A stretch of 64,000 nucleotides of DNA from Chromobotia macracanthus (Eukaryota > Chordata > Actinopteri > Cypriniformes > Botiidae), in the NCBI GenBank assembly GCA_036877525.1, contig JAZGTH010000059.1, forward strand, positions 62,001 through 126,000, in the 5' to 3' direction. Positions 12,939-24,900 of this stretch are shown here, one piece after another. Position numbers and translations under genes: made by a program. The notes under the pieces were generated by a model. That model saw nothing but the letters and a program-made list of their open reading frames with translations. It had not been told where the DNA came from and ran no database searches. The first letter of the stretch is position 1. Each line of letters opens with the position of its first letter.

Positions 12939-13658
12939 AGATTGTGTACATGTGGACAAGGCTTGTGATGTTTGTCAGATCCAGTGCAGTTCAGCACTAA
13001 AATTTACTCTTTGGAAATTAGCCTATTTAAGTTAAGGGTTTTTCTTTTAAGTTGTCCAAGGACCTCATTTCCATGTTGCAGGGTTTTTTTTCCTGAACTG
13101 AGTTGGAAATGACAATTGGTATTTTTGCTTTGAAGTTTATTGTATGCCTGTTTATTGTATGCAACTTTTTTTTTTTGTATTTTGTATGTATGTGTGCCCC
13201 TCTCCCAATTAATTTTTTTATACTAGGAGGGAAGTATTGAGAAAGAGGGGATGTTTCTGACTACTTGCAGAATAATCCTGCAGATTTTCATTGAGAAGTT
13301 GCAGTAAGCACACCTTAAAGGAGTCTTTTAATAGACAATTCCAAGTCTCAGCATTGTGTTAGTCACACACCTCAGGTTTGATATAGCTAGATCATGGATC
13401 TTGTCCTGTAGATGTTATTTTTAAAGTCAGAAGCTATCTTAACTATTTTTGTTGTTTACTTCGAAGTTTAAAACTCAGAACATTATATATAATGTAAGTG
13501 TTCCCCTGAATTTTATTGACACTTTATTCCAAAATGTTATCTCAATCTTATTTAACCTTTCAATCTTAAGTATTGAACACTTTTTGGTGCAATCTTAATT
13601 CAGATCAACGGTAAACATGCCAAACCAGTGTGTAGAACAGTGTTCTGTATATAATAAA
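12939..13658 (+). other. sumo3 3' UTR with polyadenylation signal
   Basis: A long U-rich 3' UTR follows the stop. It has T-homopolymer stretches near 13084 and 13168 and an AATAAA at 13653-13658 inside ATATAATAAATATAG. No coding content. Confidence 0.65.
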
Positions 13659-14957
13659 TATAGTTTGATACTCTGATGTCTGGTGTTTTCTTAAGGCTCT
13701 GTAGATATCAGTTAAATGTAAAAGTGGCATTGCCACTAGATGGAGCAGCTGTCTTATGGTAAATGTTTGTTGAACATTTTACATGCTGTAAGACGTTAAA
13801 ACTGGTTAAAAGTGTATTTCAATATGGGTACAAGAATAAATGTACTGGGTGGGATGATAAATGTTGCTTTGGGGCAATATATTGCAGCAGGTTAATTGTG
13901 AAAATGCTGACACTGCACTTGATAGATTAAAGGTGGAGTATAATAAAGTCAGTGTGGTTTGTATGAATTAAACATGCTATGTGCTAAAGCTGAGGTCTCC
14001 AAGCAGGTCCATATTTCAACCAACCGTGATTAACATCTCCTTGACTAGCTCAACTAGTTGCTAGTAGTCCCAGTGTGTTTGGGGCTATTTAAAACCTCCA
14101 GGCAGGTGTGTTGGAGTATCTTGGACAAAGCTCTGCATGTCTGTAGACCTCATGTGACATGGATCGGTGACCTTTGTGCATTCTTACAAGCAGTTGTCGC
14201 CACCATTTTTATCCATCAGTCCATCAGCTGGAATTCAAGTAGTTGTATTCCAATATTTATGAGTTGTCTAAAGTTGTTGCAGGTGGGGTGAATTTAGATT
14301 CACTTCTGTTTACACTGTCACACATGATTTGCTTTGTTTGGCGCGCATGCTATAGATTTACCGTGAGATTAAATTTGTTTTATTTCAGTCTTAGATAAAT
14401 TAATACTTGAAATCTTTGCGTATCTCTAGCAGCTGTGCCCTGGGAATACAACTGTGAAAACGAGTTTTCATTGCATGAGTTCTTAGATGCCTTTTCAACA
14501 TCTAAGTGACATGATTATTGATATTGCTTTCTTTACCTTTGGTCTCACAATGTTATTTAGACTAAGGAAGATACCCTCCACAAACACACATGCACACTCT
14601 TCAACACATTTTGCAACATGCTGTTGTCTTTTCATGTGATCAAAGAGTAGGAGCACAGCAGTCTATTTGTCAGACACATTTAACTGGAAGCACATAGTAA
14701 TCTTATCTAAAGGCAGATTAATTACTTCCTGATCTGCCTGTACATGTGGAGAGTCATTGAGGGTACAACGGGACATTTAACATCTCAAATATGCAGTTGA
14801 AGTAAAGTCTCTTATGGCAAGGTTTTATAGTTTATTTCACCACAACCTCATGATGACATTCTGAATGTGTTTTGCATAAGTTGTTTCTCAATCTTACTCT
14901 TGATAAAGATTATGATTTAAGATTGTAGTGGGTAAAACATTAATGTTTTCTTAAGGT

Positions 14958-15085
14958 TAACATTTGGCGGATGCTTTTTTTAAAGCTACATGCAGGTCAT
15001 TCGAGCTATAAAGTATGCGCCTTCCCTGATTTGAAACCATGACTTTAGCTTTGCTAGTCCCATGTGCTACTAGTTGAGCTGCAGT
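14958..15085 (-). repeat. tRNA-derived SINE relic, copy 2 (reverse)
   Basis: Read on the minus strand it shows GCTCAACTAGTAGCACATGG as the A-box region, GTCATGGTTTCAAATCAGGG as the B-box region, and AGCTTTAAAAAAAGCATCCG then CCAAATG as the 3' body. This is the same order as the copies at 1415 and 56615, with many substitutions. Confidence 0.65.
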
Positions 15086-16559
15086 TAAAGTTATATAAAA
15101 GTAGTGTTTTTTTTACCGTCTTGTCAGATAAGGTCAAATGCATTTGCATTTCCTCCTCCATGTTCTCCAAACAAAAGTTAAGTAATTACAACCATTTTTC
15201 TCGAGCCCACAATTCTTTGCACATTAATGGTCATGTGCACAATACTGACATTTTTGTCTCTATTTCCTTTAAGATCAGAGATTAAACCTATTCACACATT
15301 CATCTACTAGGTTGTTTTCAGCTTTTGCACTCAGTTTTCAGCCCATATGATGAGCTGCAGCAGATAAAAGTTGTCTTGAATGGCTGCAGGTGAAGGGCTT
15401 CAAACCTCTTACAGCCCACATCAAGGCCTAATAGGATACTGACTCACATTAAAGGGGTGACTCACAGTCTTCATCCCCTCATCTAAACGATGGTGTTATT
15501 TGATATGTGTAGGTGTTTGTTACACTTAGAAAGATTCAAACTTAAATGATATATGCTGTCCTTGCACAGAGCTTTAACAAGCTAAAAATCACATTTACAG
15601 TGGATTCATACTCAAATGGAGTTCTCAGTGTGTATGCCTTTAAGATGTTATTGTTTAAACTTTCACTATTCATTCATTATTTACTCATTTACTCATGTCA
15701 TCACAGCACTGTGGTGTTTGTTTGGATCCGATAATGGTAAGCCTTCACCTGTGGCTTCCTCCAGTTTCTGGTGCTGTAAATTGGAGAGTAAGCACATGGT
15801 CTGATCTCGCAGGGGAATGCTTCTCTGTGTGAGCTGATGAGTGGGTTGCTGGTCTGATTAAAGGCTCTCACCGCTCTGATGTTTCTCGTGTCAGTCAACC
15901 ATCAGTCTAAACTAAGACATGTAAACACACTGACTGTATTCTAGCTATTGTGTACACAAGTGTAAGAAAATTAGCAATGTATGCGCTGCACTACAGCTAC
16001 ACTATTTTTTTAATCTTGTTTGCAAGCAATATTACAAACAGTCTGTTCAAACTAATCCTATGTTGAATGTATAAGCAAATTGTCTTATAAGCAACCAGTA
16101 TGAAATTAGAAGTATCGTCAGGTTTTAGGTTAACCTATTTAAACATTTAAAAATCCCTTAAATAACAACAAACACTAAGCTTTGCAAATTTAGTAATCAG
16201 TCTAATTTCACTCCCTGTAAACCATTATCCTTATCGTCAATTATGCAGTGCTCATTTAGAAACATTGGTGGTTTATAGACTTTGACCTACTATTGTAAAG
16301 TATATACAACAAGGAGCGCAATATACAGTGAGGGCAAATATATATTGCAATGTCAGTTACTTTCTGCTGTTGCAATTCATTACTCTTGATGTTTCCTTAC
16401 TGTAGCAGGCCTCATTTAGCATTATGCAACATCTCACTGAAAACATTTATCAGGTAGTGATTATCAGCCAATGACTTCCCTTATGCCCCTCATATTCTGC
16501 CCAAAAACCCTCCAGCGCTTTGATGGAGCATCAGGAACGTTAACTGTGGCTGTAACTTT

Positions 16560-16800
16560 TTTTTGTTGCACCATGCACTGAGGAGCTGTGGGATCAAGGA
16601 AACAGCAAGCCTGATAAACAGTTTCCTCTGTGGAGCGCATTATCTGGTCTGCTGGCTCTTACACTGCTGGAGAAGTTATCAGAGGGCCCCAATCTGCATC
16701 TCAGACTCTCTCAGCCAGACTGGCAGAATTGTGGCACTGGGGCAGCAGACAGCATCTGTGGCAAAGCTACAGTGGATGGTTTGAGCATGTGGAGGCTTCA
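16560..16800. other. GC-richer stretch, candidate conserved noncoding element
   Basis: This block is distinctly less AT-rich and less repetitive than its surroundings. It contains AGTTTCCTCTGTGGAGCGCA and AGAAGTTATCAGAGGGCCCC (TTATCA is a GATA-type site). Short open frames on both strands match no family I know, so regulatory function is inferred from composition only. Confidence 0.25.
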
Positions 16801-17198
16801 CTTTGTTCTGATATAGGTTGAGGATTGACCAGATTTTGATCTTTGACTTGCATTGGCCCCGGGACAGTGAGACAGTAAGTGTCTGGGTTAATAGAGCAGA
16901 GGGTTTTATTTGGTACTTTAGCTTAGGAATTCTATAAGTGAGACCCTTCAAGTTAACACAATTCATTTTTGTTTGTGGCTTCTCAAAGCATAATTCATTT
17001 TACAGCCTTTATAGAAAATCTTCAAGGAAGAGTTCACTCAAAAATGAAACTTGTGCCCACCACTGTAGTTTTCAAATCTCATTCACATAATGTATCAGTA
17101 TAGGTTTTGTACAGAACTTGGTGATAAAACGTTCTTTAACTTTAAATCCTGGCAATTTGGTTTAAATTGAAATCTTTGTTTTTAGGAGTAAACTTGTA

Positions 17199-17316
17199 CA
17201 CTGTAAAAAAAAGCTTTGCTGCCTTAATTTTTTAAGTTTAATCAACTTGGCTATACAAGTAATTTCAACTTAATATTTTAAATCCTGACTGGTATATATT
17301 GTATATATATAAATTG

Positions 17317-17351
<35 letters not shown>

Positions 17352-17446
17352 TATAAGCTACCTCAACTTCACACACAAAAAGTTAATGACTTGTCCAATC
17401 AAACTGATTAAACTTAAAACTTAAGGCAGCAATGTTTTTTACAGAG
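17199..17446. mobile_element. Palindromic MITE with TA flanks
   Basis: The ends are long inverted repeats. The left end reads CACTGTAAAAAAAAGCTTTG then CTGCCTTAA. The right end, on the reverse strand, reads CTCTGTAAAAAACATTGCTG then CCTTAAGTT. Both arms continue through a TTTAATCA block. TA flanks both sides (17197-17198, 17447-17448), as expected for a Tc1/mariner-type target duplication. The 248-bp element has no coding capacity, and its centre has grown a TA microsatellite. Confidence 0.7.
17319..17350. repeat. (TA)n microsatellite
   Basis: About 16 uninterrupted TA units inside the MITE, near its symmetry centre. Confidence 0.9.
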
Positions 17447-18557
17447 TAGCTACCTACCTTTATATCTGGCATGAAGCTCTGGGCAGTATTGCTGATAGTT
17501 TCTGATCATTCATGGTTCTTTTGGATAAAATGACACAAAGCTCAGAATAACAAAAGATCTGATCACACAATGACGTCGCCGACAGGTATAATTCATACCT
17601 GATGCACTTTCCCTCAGTCTGTATACCAGATACTACAGTCTGTAAACCTACAAAGACTTTCATGGGAAAAGAAATCTGGGGTTAAATGTCCTAAAACGAA
17701 AATGAAATAATTCAGAGGCAACGATGAATTCATGAGAACACAAGGTGAAACCATGCATTTAAACAAAATAGAAGTTGTATCCCTGAGCAGCCAAGTGAAA
17801 CCAAAAGACAACTTCTGCTTCAACAAAGAACACATATATAGGTCTTGGTCATACTAAAATACAAAAGGAGAGAAGTATTAAATAACAACATTCAGTAATG
17901 AAAACTAACAATCCAATTCCCACTGGACAAAGGTGGAGCCAAAGTGCCACTTAGACAAGCTACTGTCATTCCCATTATTATACTAGTGTGCAAACTTCTG
18001 TAAAGTCTAAAATTTAAATATTATTTAATATTTAACATCTAATATATATTTAATTTTATAAAAGTACAATATATATATATAAATTACAACATAAATATAA
18101 AACAATTAATCAAACAAGACCAAACTCACCCACCCAAAAAACCTTATTAGGATTACTACATAAGCAACTAAATATTTTTATGATACCTCTTTTTTTAAAA
18201 GGCTTTTTAATACTTCCTAAATTCTATATAAACTCATTCATAACATTCATATAATGCTTGGTACTGCAAGGTATTTCAAAGGATATTATAGTATTTGTCC
18301 AAACCACAAAAGTTCCATGTAAGTTTCTATAACTTTTTCAACATTGTGTCACTGTAATCTCTTTGTGATTGGGAATAAAGTGAATGCAAATGTTTTCTCT
18401 GCAGGTCATTAGATCTCTTGTGTCTGATGTCATGTACTTACCTAATAACAGCATGATATCATGCAGTCGTGAGGTCAGTCTTAGGTGGTTGTGTGTGCAG
18501 CTCCCGGCTGTTTCTGAGGTCAGGTGGTCAGTTAAAGGGTTAATGAGTAGGTAAGAT

Positions 18558-18745
18558 GTGCTGGTTGGAGCAGAGAGGTATGAGAGACCTTGTCCTGCAG
18601 TAATGACTGGGGCTGCTTCCCTTCCTGATTACAGGGTTAGTATGAGTGTCAATGTAGCCAAGCTATTAGCTGCCACTTCAGAATTTATTAGAGCCAGAGA
18701 TCTCAGCCAGCTGACCTCACACAACCCTCAGGCCAAACAATAATC
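18558..18745. other. Candidate conserved noncoding element
   Basis: A less AT-rich, non-repetitive block with an open frame on the + strand (MSVNVAKLLAATSEFIRARD near its end) that I do not recognise. There is no splice-site pair or partner exon that would make it a gene. An enhancer or chance are both possible. Confidence 0.2.
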
Positions 18746-21234
18746 ACAGTGTTTGTTTAAATAACATTTTTGTCACTATGTAAAGTGTTTAAGAAAAATG
18801 TATAGAGCTGGAGCACTTGCAGGGAGTGTTCTTGAATCAAATTTTCAGAAACCTTGATCAGAACATACACCACAAACCCAAAAGCAGACTCTTCCATTTA
18901 ATAGGTTCAGAAGTAATTTAAGTGAAGATTAATCTTATTGCTACACCATACAAGGACATTCCAAAGAATGTAAAAACAATTTGGGAATGGCACTATTTTA
19001 AATGCACACCATGATGTCCATAACAAAATGGTTTACTGTGTAACCCTAATGCCCAATATCACTGATTCTTGTAATGTATCTGAATGGGAGCAAATTCCTG
19101 CAGCCAGGTTCCAACATCTAATGGGAAGCCTTCCCAGAAAAGATATTATACAGACAATGAAAGGATTATTGTTCATGGATTGTAATTAATGTTCAACAAG
19201 AACATGACATGGGTGTGGTGTTCAGGTGTCCACAAAAATGTTTGCTTCGTTTTGTTTGCAATGTATCATATTAACAAACTGACATTATAGCTGCATATAC
19301 TTTTCAACATGCAACACTTGACATTGTTGTGTTTACACTAGTGGTGAAAATCATGTTGTCATAACTGTGTGTTGCTGTTGAAAATGTCGACTGGAAATGA
19401 TTCCTATCACGTTACTCGCATCTTATGATATATCTGAAAAAGGCAGGGGAATCTCAACTGTTAAAGTAACTATCCAGCTCAGTTGGATACTCAGCAGATG
19501 GGTAAAACAACTCAGATGGGTTATAAATTTGAGTTATGGAGTTTTGCAGTTCTGGCCACATAAAGGAAAACCCTTCATAGATTGTCACTCCAAAGACCAG
19601 AGGCTGTGTAACCTCAAAGTTTTAATGAGCAAACAGTAGCTGTCATTTCTCCACACACAATAATAATCTTCTTGCCCAAACATGCCAGGATTCTTCCTCA
19701 TGCTGATAATGAAACAAAACAGAAAAGAACTGCTTTTCCCAGAAAGAGAGAGAGAAACCACTCTATGCATAAATCGTTTATGGTGATGCAATATCATCAT
19801 GTTGTTTCATGCATTTCTCACATTTTTAGTCTTCCATCAGCAGTTAACTAATGTTTAACTCCAGTTATTGAACAGTATTTGACATATGTTTAGACATAAG
19901 GTGTGTCTATTATACTGGATATTACAACAAATTATCTTTGGCAGTGCTGCATGAGAACAGTTAAGTTTTACAGCCAACATAAACAAATGCTTCTGTAATT
20001 CTGTGTTTTTATTTTGCAGTCATTTTCATCTTTTATATTATCTTTTTTCCCTTAATTGTTGATGAACAATTTGATTAAGCTAATCTCTAACATGACACAG
20101 AGCAGATTATTGACATCCATGACAGATTTACAGATAAACCCAAGCAGCTTTGAAAGACTTATGACACAGGTCATAAGTCATAAATATGACACAGGTTAAA
20201 GAAGAGAGCGTGTTCTTGATATTTCCACAAAGCTTTGATGTACAATTTTTATGAGTACTTTGTGCAGCATCAGTTGCACTCAACTCTCCTTTAATCCTTG
20301 TGTTGAGAGAGCAATGCATTCTGCATAATAATCTCATAATTACTGTATTAAAGCATTTTAGTACAATGTATCAACAATAAGATCTTAACACTTCAACATG
20401 TCCAAAGTATAATGATGTTTGATGAACACAGATATGTAATTACTGACACGGAGGACTTGGGGAAGGTCAAAATTCTTAAATAGATTAACCTAATGTTTGT
20501 AGCCACTTAACCTCTGTCTTTGTCTTTATAAACAGTCACTAGTTATGTAAAGGTAGAGAGTAACTGCACCTGTCTGAAACTGCTTTTGATAGACTAGTTG
20601 TCATCCATATTTACAGTGGAGGTACCGTATTAATATTATAACAAATTTAAAGATATCATTAAATTTTCTTCCACAACTAACAGAAGCCTGGGCAGGACAA
20701 ATAATTTTTTTTTAAAATAGCCAACAGACTTTAGTTATGCCACAGCTATGAACCATGATTTGCTGCTTGCTAATTAGTTGTAGGTTGTTTTTGGGGTAGG
20801 GACTTTCTAGAGAGCATTGACAATAATAATGTAGTGCAAGAGGAGTCATCAAAGTTTGGTCCATTTTTGGTCTGCTAAAGGTAGAGTTCATCAACATTTA
20901 GGAGTACATATAGATGACCTCAAAACCAACAGACAAGCACTAAAGCAACAAAATTCCTATATTGATTTTATGAAGTCTTTAAGGGTATTTTTGTGTTTAC
21001 ATTTGTATAGCCAGCATTTCTGCCCTTCAGCCACATGGGGTGTTGGCAAAGAGTTAAAACATGGTGAGGAAACAACTAACTGTAGGGAGTCCCCAGGGTA
21101 GTGTTCTCATCATTTAGATTGACAAGGGCACTGTGGTTCAGGGCAACCTGACACACACATGTACAACACTGGATTTCTCACAACACTGCACCTTTAAGAC
21201 ATACAAAGACATGAGACAAGGGGAAAGCTAGAAA

Positions 21235-21237
<3 letters not shown>

Positions 21238-21286
<49 letters not shown>

Positions 21287-21290
21287 TTTC
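21238..21290. repeat. (CT)n/(TCTA)n microsatellite
   Basis: About 18 CT units pass into TCTA units and then a pyrimidine-rich tail, about 600 bases upstream of the tspear start codon. Confidence 0.9.
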
Positions 21291-21873
21291 TTCCTCCTCC
21301 AGTGTACTTCACTCCCTCCACCTTGGTCTCTCTTTAGAATCAACCCCAACCCCTCCTCTCTACAGCTGACTTATTCTCATTTAAATGTCTGCAGGGGTAT
21401 AACACCTCTCCCTGCACAAAACTCACAGGTGAAGTTTACACTCCCCATTCACAGCACACCATGTACAGCAAAACAGAGAGGTCTTTGCCAGCACAGTGTT
21501 TAGAAGAAAAACTTTCAGCGTTTTTATATCAAGATGTTATGGAGTTATTGTAGACTATTTTGAACTAAATACATTTAAATTTTAATAATGCATTTTGTAA
21601 GAGGAGTAAAGCCAGTGGTTATATATTCATTTAATGCTTAAATTAAAATTAGAACAAGACATTGGACGATATCAGCACTTTCGGAGTTACTGGGATGCCA
21701 CTGTTGTAGTTTAATTAGGAGTGACCTCATCACCTCCCTGGAGATCTTTATATTCTCACAGAGTGGTCTGGATTCTCACTGCTGAAGTTGTTATGTTTTA
21801 AGCTCTGTGAGGCATCTGGATGTAAAGATGGTCTCTGGGCTTTGAGATCTGGCATCAGTCTGACTGTGTGTGA

Positions 21874-21900
21874 ATGGAGCTGACAGAGCAGAGACACTGA
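21874..21900 (+). promoter_or_regulatory. Upstream ORF overlapping the tspear start codon
   Basis: An ATG at 21874 opens an eight-codon frame that ends in TGA at 21898-21900. The A of that stop is the first base of the tspear ATG, giving a TGATG stop-start overlap. It lies in the 5' UTR only if transcription starts upstream of 21874, which is not shown. Confidence 0.4.
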
Positions 21901-24900
21901 TGCTGCTGCTGCTGGCCTGTGTGCTGTCCTGGACCATCCCCTGCCAGTCTGGACCATGGAGACCATGCACAGGTAAGACTTGGTCGTTATGAAGAAAATG
22001 TAGATCTGGATCTGTATGTAGATCATTTCATTTTCTAGAAGGATGTTAAATGGAAGCCAGATGAATGGGTTTAAATTGGTAAATACGTTTTGATCAGAAT
22101 TTATTTGAAAAAAAAACCCAATATGATTTGATCTCATCACAGCTTGTCCCCAGTCACAGCTTGTACCTACCAGTTCTTATAGATACAATCTGAGTCATTA
22201 TTGCAGATAATCAACTTAAACTTTTGTCAACTTTTGTTTTCTGAAATCAACAAACTTCTCCTAACTGTGAAAAAAAATATAGTTGAAATTAAGATGTTAT
22301 AACTGCAATATGATCAATTTTGTTTTTACAGTGTGAAGTTATATGTAAATGCTGCTCAGAATAACTTCTGGTTTCCAGGGAGATGTAGTTGTACAAGAAG
22401 ATACAGATTAGATGTGGTTGCCAGATGCTGCACAATGGCTTCATCTGAATGCAGTCATGTAACACAGAATGACAATTAGGGACTGTTTCTAAACTATATC
22501 TATCTGCTCACTGTTTGTAGGTGGTAGGTGTCTTGTCTTTCTTGAGTATTTCTTGATCCCAATGCCCTCTCTGTGGGCTTCTTTGTTGATTTGTTGATTT
22601 TGAGAAAATTATTGTAGTCATGCCTGCTATGGCAAAATGACACATTTCATAAACACAATGTAAAAAAGACACTTTTCCTAACTTTCATCACTTTGCCATT
22701 GTATTTAAATAAACTCTTTAACGGAGTAGATAATACATATTATATACAAACGCTATATTGGAGAGGATCCAAACTGACATCATAAAACATCAAACCAGAA
22801 GTTTATTGCATTTCATCCTCTCTTATTTGTTTCATATACGAGCCATAACAAGATCATGAAAAGGCTTATATTGGAACAGGAATATTTGTTACTGTTAAAG
22901 TCTAGTAACTTTTTCTGTAACCCCTCCAGGTGTATTTTCTGTTGATGCCGCTCATTCAGGAGGGCACAGAAGAACTCAGTCACCCTACATGCTGCTTTTC
23001 CTAATACACAAGTGAATGTTTCTCACCAATGCATTGTAGTGACATTATAGTGATATCACAGTGATGCTCATGTTGACATGCATTTGTTCATATAGTATAT
23101 GGAATATAGTAAGATGTAGATGGGGTGGCCACCAAAAAGATTTGTCTTTTTTTTAATATTTTCTTTTAACTATTTCTAACAATGTAAGTAATATTTCCTA
23201 ATGGTCTGCTATAAAGCATTTTGTAATATATAATGTATTAATTTAGTTCTTAGTTCTTCATGAAAGTTCATAAAATGTTACTGAGAAAATTTTGTGTTTT
23301 TATAGGCTACCCATAGGCTAGCTGAGATTATAGTTTTTTTATAGAAGAAAAGTTAAAAGTATATAAAAGTTAATGTTGCATTTTAAATATTAATTAACTT
23401 TATTTTGCTGAGTGTTCTCTGAAAATTAGTTTTGAAAGCCATTAAACATCTTATGTTTCCTTATGTGGCATTGTAAATCTACTGAAAAAGATGTCTCACA
23501 AATGCATCTAAATGTAGCTGTATATTCTGAGCTGTATATGTGAGGTATTCTGAAAAGGTTGTTTGCTTTCCAAATGTGCCATTTGCTTTGCAGAAGTCTT
23601 AATCCGTAATATGATTTGTAAAGTATTCTTTGCTTTTACCATTTCTCTCTTTGATTTATCGAAGTGAGTGAAAACAAAACAAGAACACTTGCCCTTTGAA
23701 CTTGAATTATCCATTTATGAATTTAGGTGCGTGAATTGGCCTAAACTCTTTTGTCAATTATTTGTAAATGAACTACAAAATGTACATCTGTTCAGTATAT
23801 ACCTATATACACAGTATACAATTATACACCTACTAAAAGTTATTAAAAGTAGTTACTAAAAGTAACTAAAAGTAGTTACTAAAAGTAACTAAAAGTTTCA
23901 AAGTACATTTATAAAACATAATTTAGCTTTTACACAGTATGGGATCTTCAGTTATTTTGTAATTGTTATTGTTGTCATGAAACAAGCATGTACATGTTTT
24001 TCTTCTAAATAACTGAATTTATGAATGAATATGCATGGTTTTGATCTTGTTCACCTATGCATACATTTTCACAGATCTGTTACCATTGGATCTCCTGTCC
24101 CAAGTGCTTCCTGGGGACAGAAGGGCACAGGATGGGATACATATGGTTCAGTCCAGGGGTGCTCGTGGTTTCCAGTTTTCTGGCTCTCCACAGCTTTTCA
24201 GCTTCCCTGCATCTCGGCTCTTTATTAATTGTAACTTCTTTCCTGCTGAGTTCTCCATCGTTGTTACACTTAAAATCCCTAAAATGGCTCCTGAGGTGAG
24301 ACACTGGGAGTACAAAAAAAGATTAAGATATTGTTGAGTTTCACTCAACTCAATATACTTTACAAGGTTCTTCCTCAGAATTTGCTTGTCAGAGCACAGT
24401 CTTTTCTCCTTAATCTGTAGAAAAGTGAATACATCTTCACACTGTGGGATGGAGATTTGTATCAGCCTCTTCTCGGACTGCGCCTGTCCCAGAACAAGCT
24501 TCACTTCTTGCAGAAGAGCCAAGGCAACAGGAAACGCATCACTTTTAAGGCAGTAGGGCTGGCTGACAACCGTTGGCACACTTTGGTCTTGGCAGTGACT
24601 GGACACTACATAATTTTAACTGTAGACTGTGGCATACCGGTTGAGCTGTAAGATTCTCTTTGGGAATACACTGTAGATGTCAGCTTGTGTTCAAATGACT
24701 TGAATGGTGTCTTTATGAGTATATGAGTTGTTGTGTGTTAAAATATTTAAATACCAATTATCCTTTTGTTGCATGAATTTATGATTTTTTTTCACGGTTT
24801 TTCCTCATTTCAAACACAGATTGCTTGGAAGCTCCTTCCCTGATGATCTTGACACAACCAGCTCCACATTCTTCATTGCTAGTGGAAAGAGATGGAATGG

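Larger units (their letters stand above)
13659..21899. other. Intergenic region between sumo3 and tspear, no gene seen
   Basis: About 8.2 kb. Both strands were checked for exons of ube2g2, the gene I recall at this place in mammals, and none was recognised. It holds a SINE relic, a MITE, microsatellites and two less AT-rich stretches listed separately. The last few hundred bases before 21900 must hold the tspear promoter; I see no TATA box that I would defend. Confidence 0.6.

Noticed and set aside
21748..22140. 130-codon open frame on the minus strand
   Set aside because: Lies antisense across tspear exon 1 and its intron; composition-driven, no domain.
24148..24606. 152-codon open frame on the minus strand
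   Set aside because: Shadow of tspear exons 2 and 3; the + strand protein matches TSPEAR across both.
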